Below, piece by piece: positions 1 through 11,175 of a stretch of 64,000 nucleotides of DNA (the first letter of the stretch is position 1; every line of letters begins with the position of its first letter). The translations under genes and the position numbers were made by a program. The stretch spans positions 1 through 64,000 of the forward strand of contig JAMFTG010000251.1 in the NCBI GenBank assembly GCA_023974075.1, written 5' to 3'. The DNA is from Chaenocephalus aceratus. Lineage: Eukaryota > Chordata > Actinopteri > Perciformes > Channichthyidae. The notes below the pieces were generated by a model. The model had not been told where the DNA came from, searched no databases, and saw only the letters and a list, made by a program, of their open reading frames with translations.

Positions 1-340
1 CTGAAATGTTCTATATAATCTGATGACTAAAAAAGACTCAACAGTTTTCATTGACAAAAAGTAGACTAAAATAATTAGTTTTCTTTGACTAAAATAAGAC
101 TAAAATGCTCAGACTTTTAGTCGACTAAATCTTGACTAAAATGTTTACTGTTTTAGTCGACTAAAATAAGACTAAAATGCTCAGACTTTTAGTCGACTAA
201 AACTTGACTAAATAAAAACAGGATGAAGGTGACTAAATATGACTAAAACTAAAAGAAAATTTAACACAGGACTAAGACTAAAACTAAATAAAAAAATAGC
301 TGACGAAATTAACACTAGCGCTGAGCCTCTAAATTAGCCA
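1..340. repeat. GACTAAAA/TTTTAGTC tandem repeat, edge of a larger repeat
   Basis: Short blocks built on GACTAAAA and its complement TTTTAGTCGAC recur many times, with a longer period of about 60 bp (the run AATGCTCAGACTTTTAGTCG occurs at about 105-125 and again at 176-196). Such subterminal repeats are common at the ends of fish DNA transposons. The outer end lies outside the window, so I cannot assign a family. Confidence 0.6.
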
Positions 341-1305
341 CGAGCGAAGAAATGCTAACGCATTACTGCACAGAAACTCACTCATAACACCCTTATTACT
401 TATCGTAGCTGCACGTGCAACCCATCGATTAGCATCATGAGAATATACAGAATCGATCGGTATCTACATTATCACTCATGATAAGAACTCGCGACTTTAT
501 AAACAAAAACAGACATCAAAACATGTGGCGCTAGGTAGCTAAAACAGCAAAATGGCTTACCTTTGTCGTTGTCTGGTCAAAAGTGGTCTTCAATGGCCTT
601 AAAACGATAAAAACGCTGCTGAAGGTTAATCCATAGGTTAATCCAATGTGTCTGTGTCCCTTTGAAATGATTTCTGATAATCCATAAGCAATAAACCGAC
701 TTTTCCATTTTCAGATGTCAGTGAGAGATAGGTTCGCTCTGGCCAAAACTGCATGCGCGAAGCCCCCACTTTTTTTTGTTAACATTGGTGTGTATGTGAA
801 AATGCCACTTCGATTCTATTGGCTCTAACGGTTTAAAAAGAGATGTCAATCACCAAAATCGACCAATGGGTTCCAGAGAAACGGCAAAAAACGCCCATTT
901 CCACCCAAATCACCCCAGAGGTGGAGTTTCTTTTTCTAAATCTCTCTAAAAAGGTCAAATGTCACTTGTTTTGCATCAATCTTGATACAGGGTACTTATT
1001 ATATGTTGTACTTTGGATTCCTAAAGCTTTTTGTCTACCATCCCATCATTCAAGGGTGGTTTAAGTAAAAAAATAGTTTTTGGACGGACACTAACATGTA
1101 CAGCTTTTTACTATGTTCAATCTGAATTTTCTATAAAATAAAAAAAATCTATATTGATTCTGACTTTTCTACATCCAACTCACAGGTTTATCATTACTTT
1201 GAGAAAAAGGATTATTAATGTTCCCCTTTTAGAAGTGTAGTTATGGTTATTTGTTCTGGAAATGTCATTTTCGAGCCTGAGACCTGAAAAACAGGGATGG
1301 GGTTC
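341..1305. other. Unassigned AT-rich stretch, no gene seen
   Basis: I see no splice-flanked coding exon, no recognised domain and no clear transposon terminus. A 73-codon open frame at 843-1064 has no recognisable protein features. By position this is intron 3 of P450 copy A, if exons 1-3 of that gene lie to the left of the window. Confidence 0.5.
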
Positions 1306-1805
1306 AACAGAACTTGTGGTAAAAAATGTTTGTATCATTCGTCAAATATATCAGGAATAATGAAGAGCAGCTGATTCGAAAAAACAAACTCGAGAGGCGG
1401 CTGAGTTGACCGCAGTGCAGAATCGCTGTGTAGTTTAAATCTCCTAACAATGTTGTCCATTTTAGACAGAGGCTTATTATATGTACAGCCCTTAATAACA
1501 TCAATTTTCTGGGCTCAATATGTATCTTGGCCGTTTTCGTTGTGATCGCTAAATTCCCCTTGTTTATAATAATCGCCGTTCCTTCAGCAGGATACTGTCG
1601 TGATTCAAAGTGTGATTTTAGCAAACGAGTGCTTTTGTTTTGAAATCACTTCCGTGAGTTTCACCCCGCCCTTCGCTCCAAGGACCATTTGACCATTTAG
1701 TCAGGTAAAAAGCAAAAGCAAAACGCCTCTCAGACGCTCTTTCCGTTTACGTGTTTAATAAAGAAAAACAATTGGACGGTAGATACACGGATTGACTTCT
1801 TACAG
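1306..1805. repeat. Intron-3 segment of P450 copy A, inverted relative to copies B and C
   Basis: This segment matches 19490-19858 (copy B) and about 28630-28850 (copy C) on the same DNA strand, for example GAAATCACTTCCGTGAGTTTC-type sequence in all three. Copy A is transcribed from the plus strand and B and C from the minus strand, so relative to the gene the segment is flipped in A. One junction lies at about 1793-1805, where GATACACG runs into GATTGACTTCTTACAG, the latter matching the other side of intron 3 in copy C. Confidence 0.6.
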
Positions 1806-2045
1806 TGTTGTGACATCAACAGATACCACCTTTTTTATATAGTATTTCAATTAAACTAAAACGCTGGTTCTAACACATCGAAAGTGAGCTTAAATATGTT
1901 CAAAACCCCAGCAAAGTTAGCAGTTGTATGGCAGATAAGATTAATTCTCATTTCAGCGATGTTGTGACCTGCCAATACCACCTTTTTTCTTCTGATCAGA
2001 ACGTTTGTAAGATGAGTCCAACTGTGTTTCCCTCTTCCCTTCCAG

Positions 2046-5000
2046 CCAAGCCATTGGACCCCTCATTCTTGTTGAGTCTCAGCGTGTCCAACGTGATCTG
2101 CTGCCTGGTGTTTGGCCAGCGCTTCAAATATGAAGATGAGAAGTTCCTGTCTCTTCTGCAGATAATAACAAACACCTTGAGATTTGCTAGTAGTCCCTGG
2201 GGTCAGGTAAGGGGAGGCCCGAATCCTACTTAATATCATGTCTATGAGTTTTTAAGTTAAATAGAAGTTGGGACAGGTAATGGTGGAAATATTCAGAGAG
2301 AATACTGTAAAGATGCATTCACATCATACTGTATGTGCCTCTGCTGATGCTTTAGCGCAATTGCTCTAAATAGTCTCCAAGCGCTGCGCTCAAAGTTTAA
2401 ATTATTTAATGAAATTCACATTGCGTTTCATGTGAATGCAGCTTAACAATAATATACAGCATTTTGCAACGATAGCCGCAACACACTGAATACATTATGA
2501 ACTCCTGTGAAACAAAGCTTGAGTGTACTGTCTGCCTCCCTGATACAGATGTACAACGTCTTTCCCCGCATCGTGGAGCATCTTCCCGGCAGCCATAACA
2601 CTGCTTTTGCCCGGATTGAGGAGATAAAAGGGTTTGTGTCCATGCAGATCCAAGAGCACACAGAGACAATGGACCCAAGCTCACCGAGGGACTTTATTGA
2701 CAGCTTTCTCATCCGAAGCAATAAGGTAGGACTGGACCATTTGCTTTGTTTAAGGGTCCCATGTCAAGCTTTTCCGGTTATTACCCGTCCTCTTGTGTGT
2801 TATGTAGCTTTTTATGCATGTAAACGGTCTGCAAAGTCACAAACCCTCAAAGTACACCCTGTAGCGAGTAAAACTCTTAACACAGAAAAGATGCTGCCCC
2901 AGAACGCCCCGTTGGAGATTTTTATTTTTCCATTTTTTTCTTCCTGAGTATAGTGACGTAGGCAAGGCAAGGCAAGTTTATTTGTATAATGTAGTGATCA
3001 CATATTAATACACTGGGTTACATAATTCAATCGTGGAACTACAGGTTGGGGGTATTGTTCCGCACGGACACTACACACGGCGGCGTGCGTTGTCGCTTGT
3101 CGGCGGGGGGGGCTGAAACTCTACCAACAACCAATCACATGAATCTCCCGCCCCAGACACACAAGCACGCGGCTTGATTGGCTAGAGCTTGTACTGGCAT
3201 ATGATTCGATTGGCTGACGCCTCCGTCGAGGCGTCAAAAGTAGAACATTGCTCCTCTTTTGCAGCAAGCACCACGAGAGAAGCTACGCTTTGCTCCCACA
3301 ATGCAGTTCGGTGAATCGTGACGTCATCCCATTCAAATGGGCAGAAGCGTTGAAGCGGCAACGCACGCCGCCGTGTGTAGGGGCCGTAATGCTTTTTGTA
3401 CCTCCGGGGTATATACTGTGTCCTCCTTCCTTTCTCTTGTCTACTCGGACTGCAAGCCAGCAACATGTCCTTTTCTGCTCCGCAGTAAAGTTCCCTTTTG
3501 TAATCTCTCGGCACTACACTGGTGACCCTGACTTAAGTCTCGCTGAAGTTTCCGAGATTGGACCGAACATGGCTAGAGAGGCCGTTTTTCGCAAACTGCC
3601 GGAGAATTTTGGAGAGGTCCGTGGCTGCCACGTGCACACGGACTGAGGCTCGGTGTGCCCCTCACGGAATGGCTGAGGACGTCGCTCGCCATTCCCCCAT
3701 CGTCTCGGCACTGGAAGACAGCAAGCCTTCCGACTACAAGGAGACGATGCACGACCTGCTAGGTACGGAAGACCATGACTTCTACTTCATGGAACTGTTT
3801 CTTCGGGACATGCGGCTGCGTGTCCAGGCTGCGCTAGCTAACACGGCTCGTGTTGAGCCCTGTGCTTTAGCCGAAGAAGCTGACCGGTTCTTCCTGGCCG
3901 CCCGGCAATTTACCCCTGAGGTGCTGGCCACTGCGCGCAGCGGCACCTTCCCTGGTGGGGGCACGCCGCCTAGCAGAGGCTCCGGGGCTGACGACATCGA
4001 CTAACGGCTTCCGGCTAGCGGCCGTCGACACCAGCTAACAGCTAACAGCTAACCACTACAGCTAACGGCTAGCAGCTACCGACGGCTAACAGCTAACGAC
4101 AACTAGCAGCGGCAGCTAACGGCTAGCAACGACAGCTAACGGCTAACGACGGCTAGCAGCTAACGGATAACAACGATGACTGACGGCTAACAGCGGCAGC
4201 TAACGGCTAGCAACTAACGACTTGTAGACATCTGACTGTTAACCATTTTTTTCCGGTGCCGGAGAGGAGGTTCGACCAGCCGGTTGACCTCGTGTGGACA
4301 ATCTCACAATTTCACCTACCTGTTTGATAGTGGACAGGACGACCCTTTTGGGCTTTTTCCGGTGCCTAAGAGGAGGTTCGACCGGCCGGTTGACCTCGTG
4401 TGGACACTCTCACTTTTTCACCACCTCGACGGCGGTTCCGGACGTCGCCCACGTTTTCATCGGCGCCTGGGTGGCGCACCTCTGGACCCCGTCTCGCCTC
4501 GACAGTTTCGGACGTCGCCCATATTTTCATCGGCCCATGGGTGGCGCGCTCCGGGACCCTGTCTGGCCTCTTCCCTCGCCAGCGGCTTCAGACGTTGCCC
4601 TCGTTTTCACCAGTAGTGCGCCTGGGTGTGCGAGCCCCGCAACGTCCCACCAACACGGCACCCAGACCCCACACAGCATTCTCATCTGTTTGTCATTACT
4701 GGTGTCATTTTCTGGTTGCTAACAAATGCCATTGTAGCAGATAAACACTGATCTTCAGCTGTAACAGTGGTTGACTGATCAGAACAGAGTGGGCTCATAG
4801 GGAGGGGCAGGAGCTCCAACAAGGCGTGTAGGACAGAGAGTGAATACACATACTATACAGAGATGCTGTATGAGAAACCAATGTGATTTTGGAACATTGA
4901 ACAATGTAAATCTATTCTAGTAGACCTCAACAATGGAATTATGATCAGTAGAAATGGCCATGACATGGGACCTTTAAGAAACCGAGACCACACTGCAGTA

Positions 5001-6192
5001 TAACTTTGATCCTGGAATTTCTTAAAATTCCTCTGTATCCAATTAGACATCCCTTCACATTAATTTGAATGCTAAGAAAGGTTTCCCTGATGTACTATGG
5101 CAGATGTCATCAGAAAAATATATATTTGCTGTTTGCTGTGCATTTTGTATTATTTATACCAATATAACATCTCAGGAAAAGGACATTCCTTCAACAGAGT
5201 TCCACCATGACAACTTGGTCTCGACTGTGCTGAATCTCTTCCTGGCAGGAACGGAAACAACCAGCTCAACCATTAGATATGCTCTCAGTTTGTTCATAAA
5301 ATACCCAGACATACAGGGTAAGTCCCCCAACAGGAAACACAGCCCTTTTTGACCAGTTCTACAAACATCTATAATCCTGTATACCTTTAATGTTTTGATT
5401 GCTCCCGTACAGAGAAAATGCAGCATGAGATTGACACTGTGATTGGACAAAGTTGTCCTCGCATGGAGAACAGGAAGTCCCTCCCCTTTACTGATGCAGT
5501 CATCCATGAGGTGCAGCGCTTTCTGGACATTGTCCCATTCAGCCTCCCTCACTACGCTCTCCATGACATCTCTTTCAGGGGTTACACAATCCCCAAGGTA
5601 TTGTCCATCCCAAGATATCATATCCAATGACAGAGACACATCCTTATTACACTAACATATCTCTCACATGTCTTAATAGGACACTGTGATTATTCCTTTG
5701 CTTCACTCTGTGCTGAAAGAGGAAAAGCATTGGGAGACTCCCTGGACCTTCAACCCTAAGCACTTCCTGGACCAGAATGACAACTTTAAGAAAAATCCTT
5801 CTTTCATGCCTTTTTCTGCAGGTAAAATGCGGCATTCCGCCAGTTGATACATCAACCCTTAGCATGCTGAGGAATATTAATATTAGTAGTTTTCTGTGTG
5901 AGTGTGGTGTGTCCACAATGGCTCATTTTTTTTGCCTGACTCATTGCCAGTAACAATCGTAACCGCAATTGTATTTTCATTTTGAAGTTTGTGGTTTTAT
6001 CTCTTCACAGGGAAGAGAGCCTGTGCTGGCGAGTCTCTGGCTCGTATGGAGCTTTTTATCTTCCTAGTGTCACTGCTGCAGAATTTCACTTTTTCCTGCA
6101 CTGGAGGCCCCGACACTATCAACCTCAATCCAGAGTTCAGCAGCTTCGGCAATCTGCCTCGCTCCTCCGAGATCATCGCCACGCCGCGTTGA
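2046..6192 (+). CDS. Cytochrome P450 family 2, copy A (exons 4-9, 5' part outside window)
   Basis: Microsomal haem monooxygenase of the CYP2 family; substrate cannot be told. Exons: 2046-2206, 2549-2725, 5176-5317, 5413-5597, 5680-5821, 6011-6192. All have GT-AG borders and the phases join without a frameshift to a TGA at 6190-6192. Landmarks in order: [10 protein letters not shown] across exons 4/5; the I-helix AGTETTSS in exon 6; the K-helix ExxR as EVQR in exon 7; the FNPKHF region in exon 8; and the haem-binding FSAGKRACAG spanning exons 8/9 with the cysteine ligand. Exon lengths (161, 177, 142, 185, 142, 182) fit the CYP2 gene pattern. Exons 1-3 are not found to the left and probably lie outside the window. 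Intron 5 carries a TTAA element with a gypsy fragment inside. The C-terminal style recalls fish CYP2Y or CYP2X, but I cannot fix the subfamily. Of the three copies this is the only one with every visible exon intact. Confidence 0.88.
3055..4004 (+). mobile_element. Ty3/gypsy-type LTR retrotransposon fragment: LTR and partial gag
   Basis: About 3055-3520 looks like an LTR: it has a TATA-like GGGTATATACTG near 3405 and ends CACTACA, followed by TGGTGACCCTGAC, the kind of primer-binding sequence found after LTRs. Downstream, an open frame (start codon about 3671, end 4004) encodes a gag-like stretch with an [13 protein letters not shown] motif followed by EEADRFFLA. In gypsy gag this part follows the N-terminal segment closely; here the middle looks deleted. 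No protease, reverse transcriptase or integrase is present. The left LTR edge is approximate and I see no second LTR. Confidence 0.6.
4005..4235. repeat. Degenerate GCTAAC/GGCTAGCA tandem repeat
   Basis: Short units built on AGCTAACGGCTAGCA and AGCTAACAGC repeat without strict period directly after the gag stop codon. Low-complexity expansion inside the gypsy remnant. Confidence 0.7.
4250..4640. repeat. Diverged internal duplications in the gypsy remnant
   Basis: A block containing GAGGAGGTTCGACC and GGTTGACCTCGTGTGGACA occurs at about 4262-4302 and again at about 4370-4410. A second motif, GACGTCGCCCA(C/T)(G/A)TTTTCATCGG, recurs at about 4440 and 4511, with a diverged third copy near 4587. 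Several antisense and sense open frames here come from this periodicity and are not counted as genes. Confidence 0.55.
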
Positions 6193-6212
6193 GACCAGGA
6201 AGTCCATTTAGA

Positions 6213-6640
6213 CCAGGGGTGTCAAACTCAATTTCATCTCGGGCCACATTAGCAAAAAGAAAAAAGGGCCAGTTTTATATATAAGACTATATAAAAATAC
6301 ATATATAAATATTTAATATATAAAATAATGTATTATATTACATTATTGCCTCTGCATTGGATGATTATCGGATAGGGTAATAACTTCATAATTAACTACA
6401 TCTGAAAGCAGAAGTCTAGGGCAAGTCTCTTCAGTGAGAATGTCACAAAATGATTTAAAAAGAAAAGCCAAATTCTGGGAAAAAAGTCAGAATGTAAAAA
6501 AATAAGTGACATTTTGGAAAAAAAAATCACAAAAATGTCAGATTCGGAGAAAAGGGCAAATTCTAAGAAGAAAAGCATATTTTGAAGAAAAAAATGTCAA
6601 ATTCTGAGAAAAAGTCACATTTGAGATGCATTGTAGGACA
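6213..6640. mobile_element. hAT-type element end in the 3' flank of P450 copy A
   Basis: CAGGGGTGTCAAACTCA starts 20 bp after the stop codon of copy A, a typical end of Charlie-like hAT elements. Copy B has uninterrupted flank at the matching place, so the insertion followed the A/B duplication. The interior has AATTCTGAGAAAAAGTCA-like repeats. The other terminus is not obvious, so the right edge is approximate. Confidence 0.55.
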
Positions 6641-8140
6641 TGTAGTTTATGGGCATCCTCTTGTCTTCTGCTTTGGTTGTCTTTTAACAATTCTTAGTTA
6701 CTCAATTAACTATCAACATGCCTTTAAAAAAAAAATATTTCTGAAATATGGATTTGTATACATACACATGGCAATAGATTACTTCTGTATACCTGTTGGA
6801 AAGTCTTTGTTGTGTTTGTGTATTTACTGAATTTATTGCAAGTACAATTTCATTGGAAGAAAATCTATCAAACAAGAAAAAAACACCCAACACATCAAAT
6901 ATATGATCTCTTTTTAAAAGATTATAAAAATCTCTGCCTTCCAATGGCATTTAAATCAAAGTCAGATCACTGAACCTTGAAAGAGATAAGGTACATTTGA
7001 GTCCTTTTCCTTTGACCTGTAAAACGTCTTTCCAGAGGTGGAAACTTTGCTTGAGTATTTCCATTTAATTGTTCTTTAAACTTCTACTCCACTACATTTA
7101 TTAGTCATCTTTAGCTGCTTTTAACAAAATGCATCTCTACAAAATAAACTAGCGGACTAACTCTTTAAGCCACATAAGAGTCCAATTATTTAAATATTTT
7201 ACAGAAAGTCAAACAGAACTTTGTTTGTCTACAACAGTAAAATGCTACTTGATGCGACCGTATTATCTAGTAATGTCACATTATTAAATATAATTATATA
7301 GAGACATAAAAGCCATTTTCTGCAATATAATTACTTTCACTTTTTACACTTTAAGTACCCTCCTGCAATTCACGTAAATGTAATAATTGTTTATTTACAT
7401 TTGGCCTCTTTAATTCAAGATTTTCACTTTTTAATTAAAACAAATATACTGCTACTTTTGACCATGGTGTAATTATCTGCTATTTGTTTTAGTTTTCTTC
7501 TTATTGTGCTATTAATAACGTGTGCATACTTAGTATTTTTTTTTTTTTTAAATATGCAAGTCTATTCTCCTCACTTTACCTGCACTATCTGATGTGGTTT
7601 AATGTAATTTTCCCCGTTGCGGACAAATAAAGGATTTCAGTCAGACAACTCACGTGTTTTCTTTAACATGTTTAGAAGCAGCATATAGTTGAGTTTGGCG
7701 TCTAGGCTCGGGCCTCATCACTCCACAGATATACATAGCACCATGAGTGATGATTAAATAACTAACCCCCCGAGCCTACAGGTGGAAGCTGGGGTGGTGG
7801 TGGGGCAGGTGAGCAGCAGCAACGTGGAAGTAGCTGCAGCAATAGCAGCAACAAGCAATGCATGGAGAGAGATCTGGCAGGTTCAATAGAGCGGCATATT
7901 AAGGAGACTCTGTTTGGTTGGTTGTAGATTGTCAAGGGACGTTATGTATGAATGCAGTGCTCGACTGCCTGAGCTAGCAGGCAGTGCTAGCTCGTGATTC
8001 TTATTAATTATGCTGATACTAATTTTGTACTTTTTAAGATTTTGAATGCAGGACTTTCACTTTTAATTAAGTATTTTGACATAACGTATTGGTACTTTTA
8101 CTTAAGTAAATGTTCTGAATACTTCTTCCACCTCTGACTA
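6641..8140. repeat. Left arm of the A/B inverted repeat (3' flank of copy A)
   Basis: Reverse complement of about 12736-13517 and also of 23650-24452, for example CAGGTATACAGAAG and its complement, and ACGTTTTACAGGTC. Inside it is a repeat running from CAGAGGTGGAAAC (about 7033) to TTCCACCTCTG (about 8137), which looks like a TIR pair. The arm also holds about 360 bp at 7640-8000 that is absent from the right arm. No gene seen. Confidence 0.65.
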
Positions 8141-8224
8141 CTTCTGAGCAAACCAGCAGCAAAATGTCAGGAGTGGGGTTGAGGTGACGTCAAAGGGCTC
8201 TGCACATACCCTTAGAACCAGAGT

Positions 8225-8445
8225 TATGCAGGGAGGCGTGTGGTACAGTGGGATGTGCGTTGGTGTTCGGATCAGGGGTTCACAGGTTCAAACCCCACTG
8301 CAGTCAGCATGTCGTTGTGTTCCAACGCAAGACACTTCACCCCCAAATTGCTCCTGTGGGGATTGTCCACAGTATTGAGTATGTAAGTCGCTTTGGATAA
8401 AAGCGTCTAACAAATTACATGTAATAATGTAATAATGGTTAGACT
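8225..8445 (+). mobile_element. tRNA-derived SINE with LINE2-type tail
   Basis: The head has a box-B-like GGTTCAAACCCC at about 8285-8296, as in tRNA-derived SINEs. The tail AGTCGCTTTGGATAAAAGCG followed by TCTAACAAATTACATG is the 3' end many fish SINEs share with L2 LINEs. It is not a functional tRNA gene: the cloverleaf cannot be completed. Confidence 0.7.
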
Positions 8446-8690
8446 TGAGGTGGTCCAGATACCAGTTTGGGGGGCTGTGATGTAGAGAGGTTTTCTACAA
8501 ATGGACGGGTTGGGGGTTTGATCCTGATGCAATTGGGCAAGATACTTAACCCCGAGCTGCTTCCGATGGCCCATGTGTGGATGTTCGTTTCTCTGAGCAG
8601 TGGGCTCCTTGTATGGCAGCCTCTCTATGAATGGCTGTAAATTGGTAAACGATGCACTAAGATGGTAAAGAGGTGGTACCCCAAGGATCA
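8446..8690 (+). mobile_element. Second SINE-like repeat
   Basis: GGGGGTTTGATCCTGATGCA is followed by TACTTAACCCCGAGCTGCTT. This wording is common in fish tRNA-derived SINE bodies. It lies head-to-tail behind the previous SINE. The borders are soft. Confidence 0.5.
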
Positions 8691-9289
8691 GTACTGGGTC
8701 CACTTCTCTTTTCTGTTTACATGTTCCCTCTTGAGCAAATCATCCGTAAACACAACATCAGTTTTCCATTTTGAACTGCCTGCCTCCAGGATATCCACAA
8801 ATGGATGTCTCAAAAACAGTGCAACATGAATATATATATAGGACAAATAGAACAGATACAATAGCGGATGAACGACATCCCTTCTACTAGTGTCACAAAA
8901 ACATGAAGCACTTTGAGGAAAAACTGTGTTAGTGTTCAGCACTGTCGTGTCAAATGTTCCTATAATCATTTAAATCATATAGATTATGTTTCAGACTCTG
9001 ATTGCCTTTTACTCTGTTACATTGTAGTTTTAGTGACACCAAAAACATGAAGCACGCTGAGGAAGAACTGTGTTAGTGTTCAGAATCAACGGAATTGAAT
9101 AAAGAGTGTTTACGTGTATCAGTGGAAATGTGTATTTCCTGTTTCAAGTTTCGAGGATTTATTGTCATGTGCACATTAGCTACAGTGTAGATATGGCAAT
9201 GAAAAACTTTAAAACCTTTAATATACTGAGGGTTTCCATCTGGAGGATTAAACCCCTTTAGCTTCACATTTCAGATTCCTCATTTTATC

Positions 9290-9985
9290 ATATTTATTTA
9301 TTTCGTACAGGCTAAAGACACAAACATGGACATAACAATAACATATAGGAGATGACATTCCCATTTCAGACAAACACAACAAAACAACAACAGAAGAAAT
9401 AAAGATACAGTCAGTAGGATCACTTCAACATTTCACAAACAAAAATAGGTTGACAACCAAATACCACCAAAAACACAAAATGGCAAGCATATGTATTGTT
9501 CCTTTAATCCCACTCTTCATGAGAGCTCATTATTTCCCATTTCATGGCGTGTTGAGCCTTTGATTTTTTTGTGGCAATATTTTTTTCCAAAATACATTGT
9601 ATTTTTAATCTACTCTTCAAACAACTTAAATTAAGATTACTCCTTGATTGACTTTTAACATATGTATTTTAGCCAGAAGAATAGTTGTATTTATTAACTG
9701 TGTGCGGTCTTCATCTAACAGCCCCAATAAAATATTAAAGGGTGTAAATGTAAATTCAATATTGAGTGTCTTCAGCCAATTTCGAATCTTAGACGACAGA
9801 CTTGCAACATGTGGACAATAAAAAAATAAATGCATCTGGTCTTCCTCTTCCTCATCACAGAATCTACATAATGGTGATGGTTCAATATTAAAGATGTTGA
9901 GTTGTTTGTTTGTAGCGGTAATCTTGTAAAAAATCTTCAGTTGAAAGATTCTTGACTACGAATCAATTGTTGTTTTGTATCCCTA
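9290..9985 (-). mobile_element. LINE 3' end with zf-RVT-like tail of the ORF2 protein
   Basis: On the minus strand an open stretch at about 9626-9835 reads HLFFYCPHVASL, then GLLDEDRTQLINTTILLAK. This is the zinc-ribbon region that follows reverse transcriptase in L1/Tx1-like elements. The copy is 5'-truncated and lacks the RT core; 9290-9620 is its AT-rich 3' tail. Confidence 0.55.
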
Positions 9986-10121
9986 CCTGTTAAGCCCGAG
10001 AGCCCCCGAAACTGTGTCTCAGGGCTTCTTAACATTTAAAAACGTATTAATGAATGTCTCTTGGATGCAACCCTGCAAGGGCTTTGTGTAGCAGTTAAAG
10101 TCACATGCTTACAAAAGAGCT

Positions 10122-10558
10122 TTGTGTCACAAACGAGCTGAGGACCAAAATGCAGAACACGGGAAACCAGGGATAGTCGGTAACCAGCTTTATTGAAGGC
10201 AATAGGCTGGTAGGAGACAAAACGGCAGATAGTAGGCAAAGGGCTGGTCGGGGACAGGTGAGGGTTCCAGGAGAAAGCAGGACGGGAGTCGCAGGTACAG
10301 AACGGGTCAGGAAGCAGGCGAGGCAGGCTGGTCAGGGACAGGCAGGGTCGAAACCGGGAGAGCAATCTGAAGGGTATGCGGGAAAGACTGGCATGCTGCA
10401 AAGTACGATCTGGCACTGAGGTGAAAGTGAAGTGGGCCTAAATACTAATGGAGCTGATGGGTGTAACAGAGTGAGAGAGAGACAGGGTGTGACTACCAGG
10501 TGACCAAGGAATGTTAATGCAGAAAATAGGTAAGTGAGAAAGCAGACTATGACACTTT
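10122..10558. repeat. Dispersed repeat with short inverted ends
   Basis: Starts TTGTGTCACAAACGAGCTGA and ends GACTATGACACTTTG, giving short inverted ends around GTGTCA. The body is a GC-rich, GGCAGG-rich sequence seen in non-autonomous fish elements. The minus-strand open frames here (10036-10610) lack domains and are not counted as genes. Confidence 0.4.
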
Positions 10559-10734
10559 GTTTGCTGCACCATACATTACTTATTAGTGAGTTAAGGGCAA
10601 ACCTTAACACAGGGTTCTTATGGTCATTAAAAACCTGGAAAAGTCATGGAAATTCAAAAAGCTAATTCCAGACCTTGGAAAAGTTATGGAAAACAATATT
10701 GTTCCCTAGGTTTTGGAAATTTAATGAAGAGATT

Positions 10735-11175
10735 TGTAAATAGGAATACTGATTTGACTTAATGTTTTCATAAATATATTTTTCTGCCAGTGAAATTGGC
10801 ATGGGACTTATTTTTACCCTCTCAAAGAACCGGAATCGAGAACCGGAATCAGAACCGGAATCGTTAAAATCCAAACGATACCAAACCCTAGTATAAAGTT
10901 CATTGGTTGGTTTTAGGGTTCTTATTTAGAAAATAGACAGAAATCTTTTACCAATAGCAGCTGCTACTGTACTTAAACTAAACATGTATTCCAAAGTGCT
11001 TTAAAGGTCCCATGTCATGGCCATTTCTACTGATCATAATTCCATTGTTGAGGTCTACTAGAATATATTTAAATTGTGCAATTTTCCAAACTCACATTGG
11101 TTTCTCATAAAGCATCTCTGTTATGTCCTAAACGGCTTGTTGGAGCTCCTGCCCCTCCCTGTGAGCCGAGGCCCT
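10735..11175. repeat. Composite repeat shared with a gga1 intron (52895-53305)
   Basis: It contains, in order, an element end with GAACCGGAATC repeats and AACGATACCAAACCCTA, about 110 bp of intervening sequence with TTGGTTGGTTTTAGGGTTC, and the left end of a TTAA MITE (TTAAAGGTCCCATGTCATGG at 11001). The same three parts in the same order occur at 52895-53305. The MITE right end is missing here; at about 11175 the sequence changes to another repeat. Confidence 0.6.

Larger units (their letters stand above)
2754..4973. mobile_element. TTAA-flanked MITE in intron 5 of copy A, split by a gypsy insertion
   Basis: The left end starts AAGGGTCCCATGTCAAGC just after TTAA (2750-2753). The right end finishes CATGACATGGGACCTT just before TTAA (4974-4977). 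The ends are inverted repeats, and TTAA duplication is typical of piggyBac- or Kolobok-type insertion. The same element sits in intron 5 of copies B and C in the matching place, so it predates the duplications. Here it is expanded from about 0.9 to 2.2 kb by internal insertion. Confidence 0.75.

Noticed and set aside
2406..2721. Minus-strand 92-codon frames opposite P450 exon 5, and their equivalents at 18377-18698 and 26043-26357
   Set aside because: Antisense shadows of a conserved P450 exon with proper splice sites.
8225..8300. Possible tRNA gene (box B GGTTCAAACCCC)
   Set aside because: No complete cloverleaf and an L2-type tail follows; it is a SINE head.
10036..10610. Minus-strand frames of 92-126 codons
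   Set aside because: They lie in a dispersed repeat, with no domain, no splice context and Pro/Leu/Ser-rich low-information sequence.
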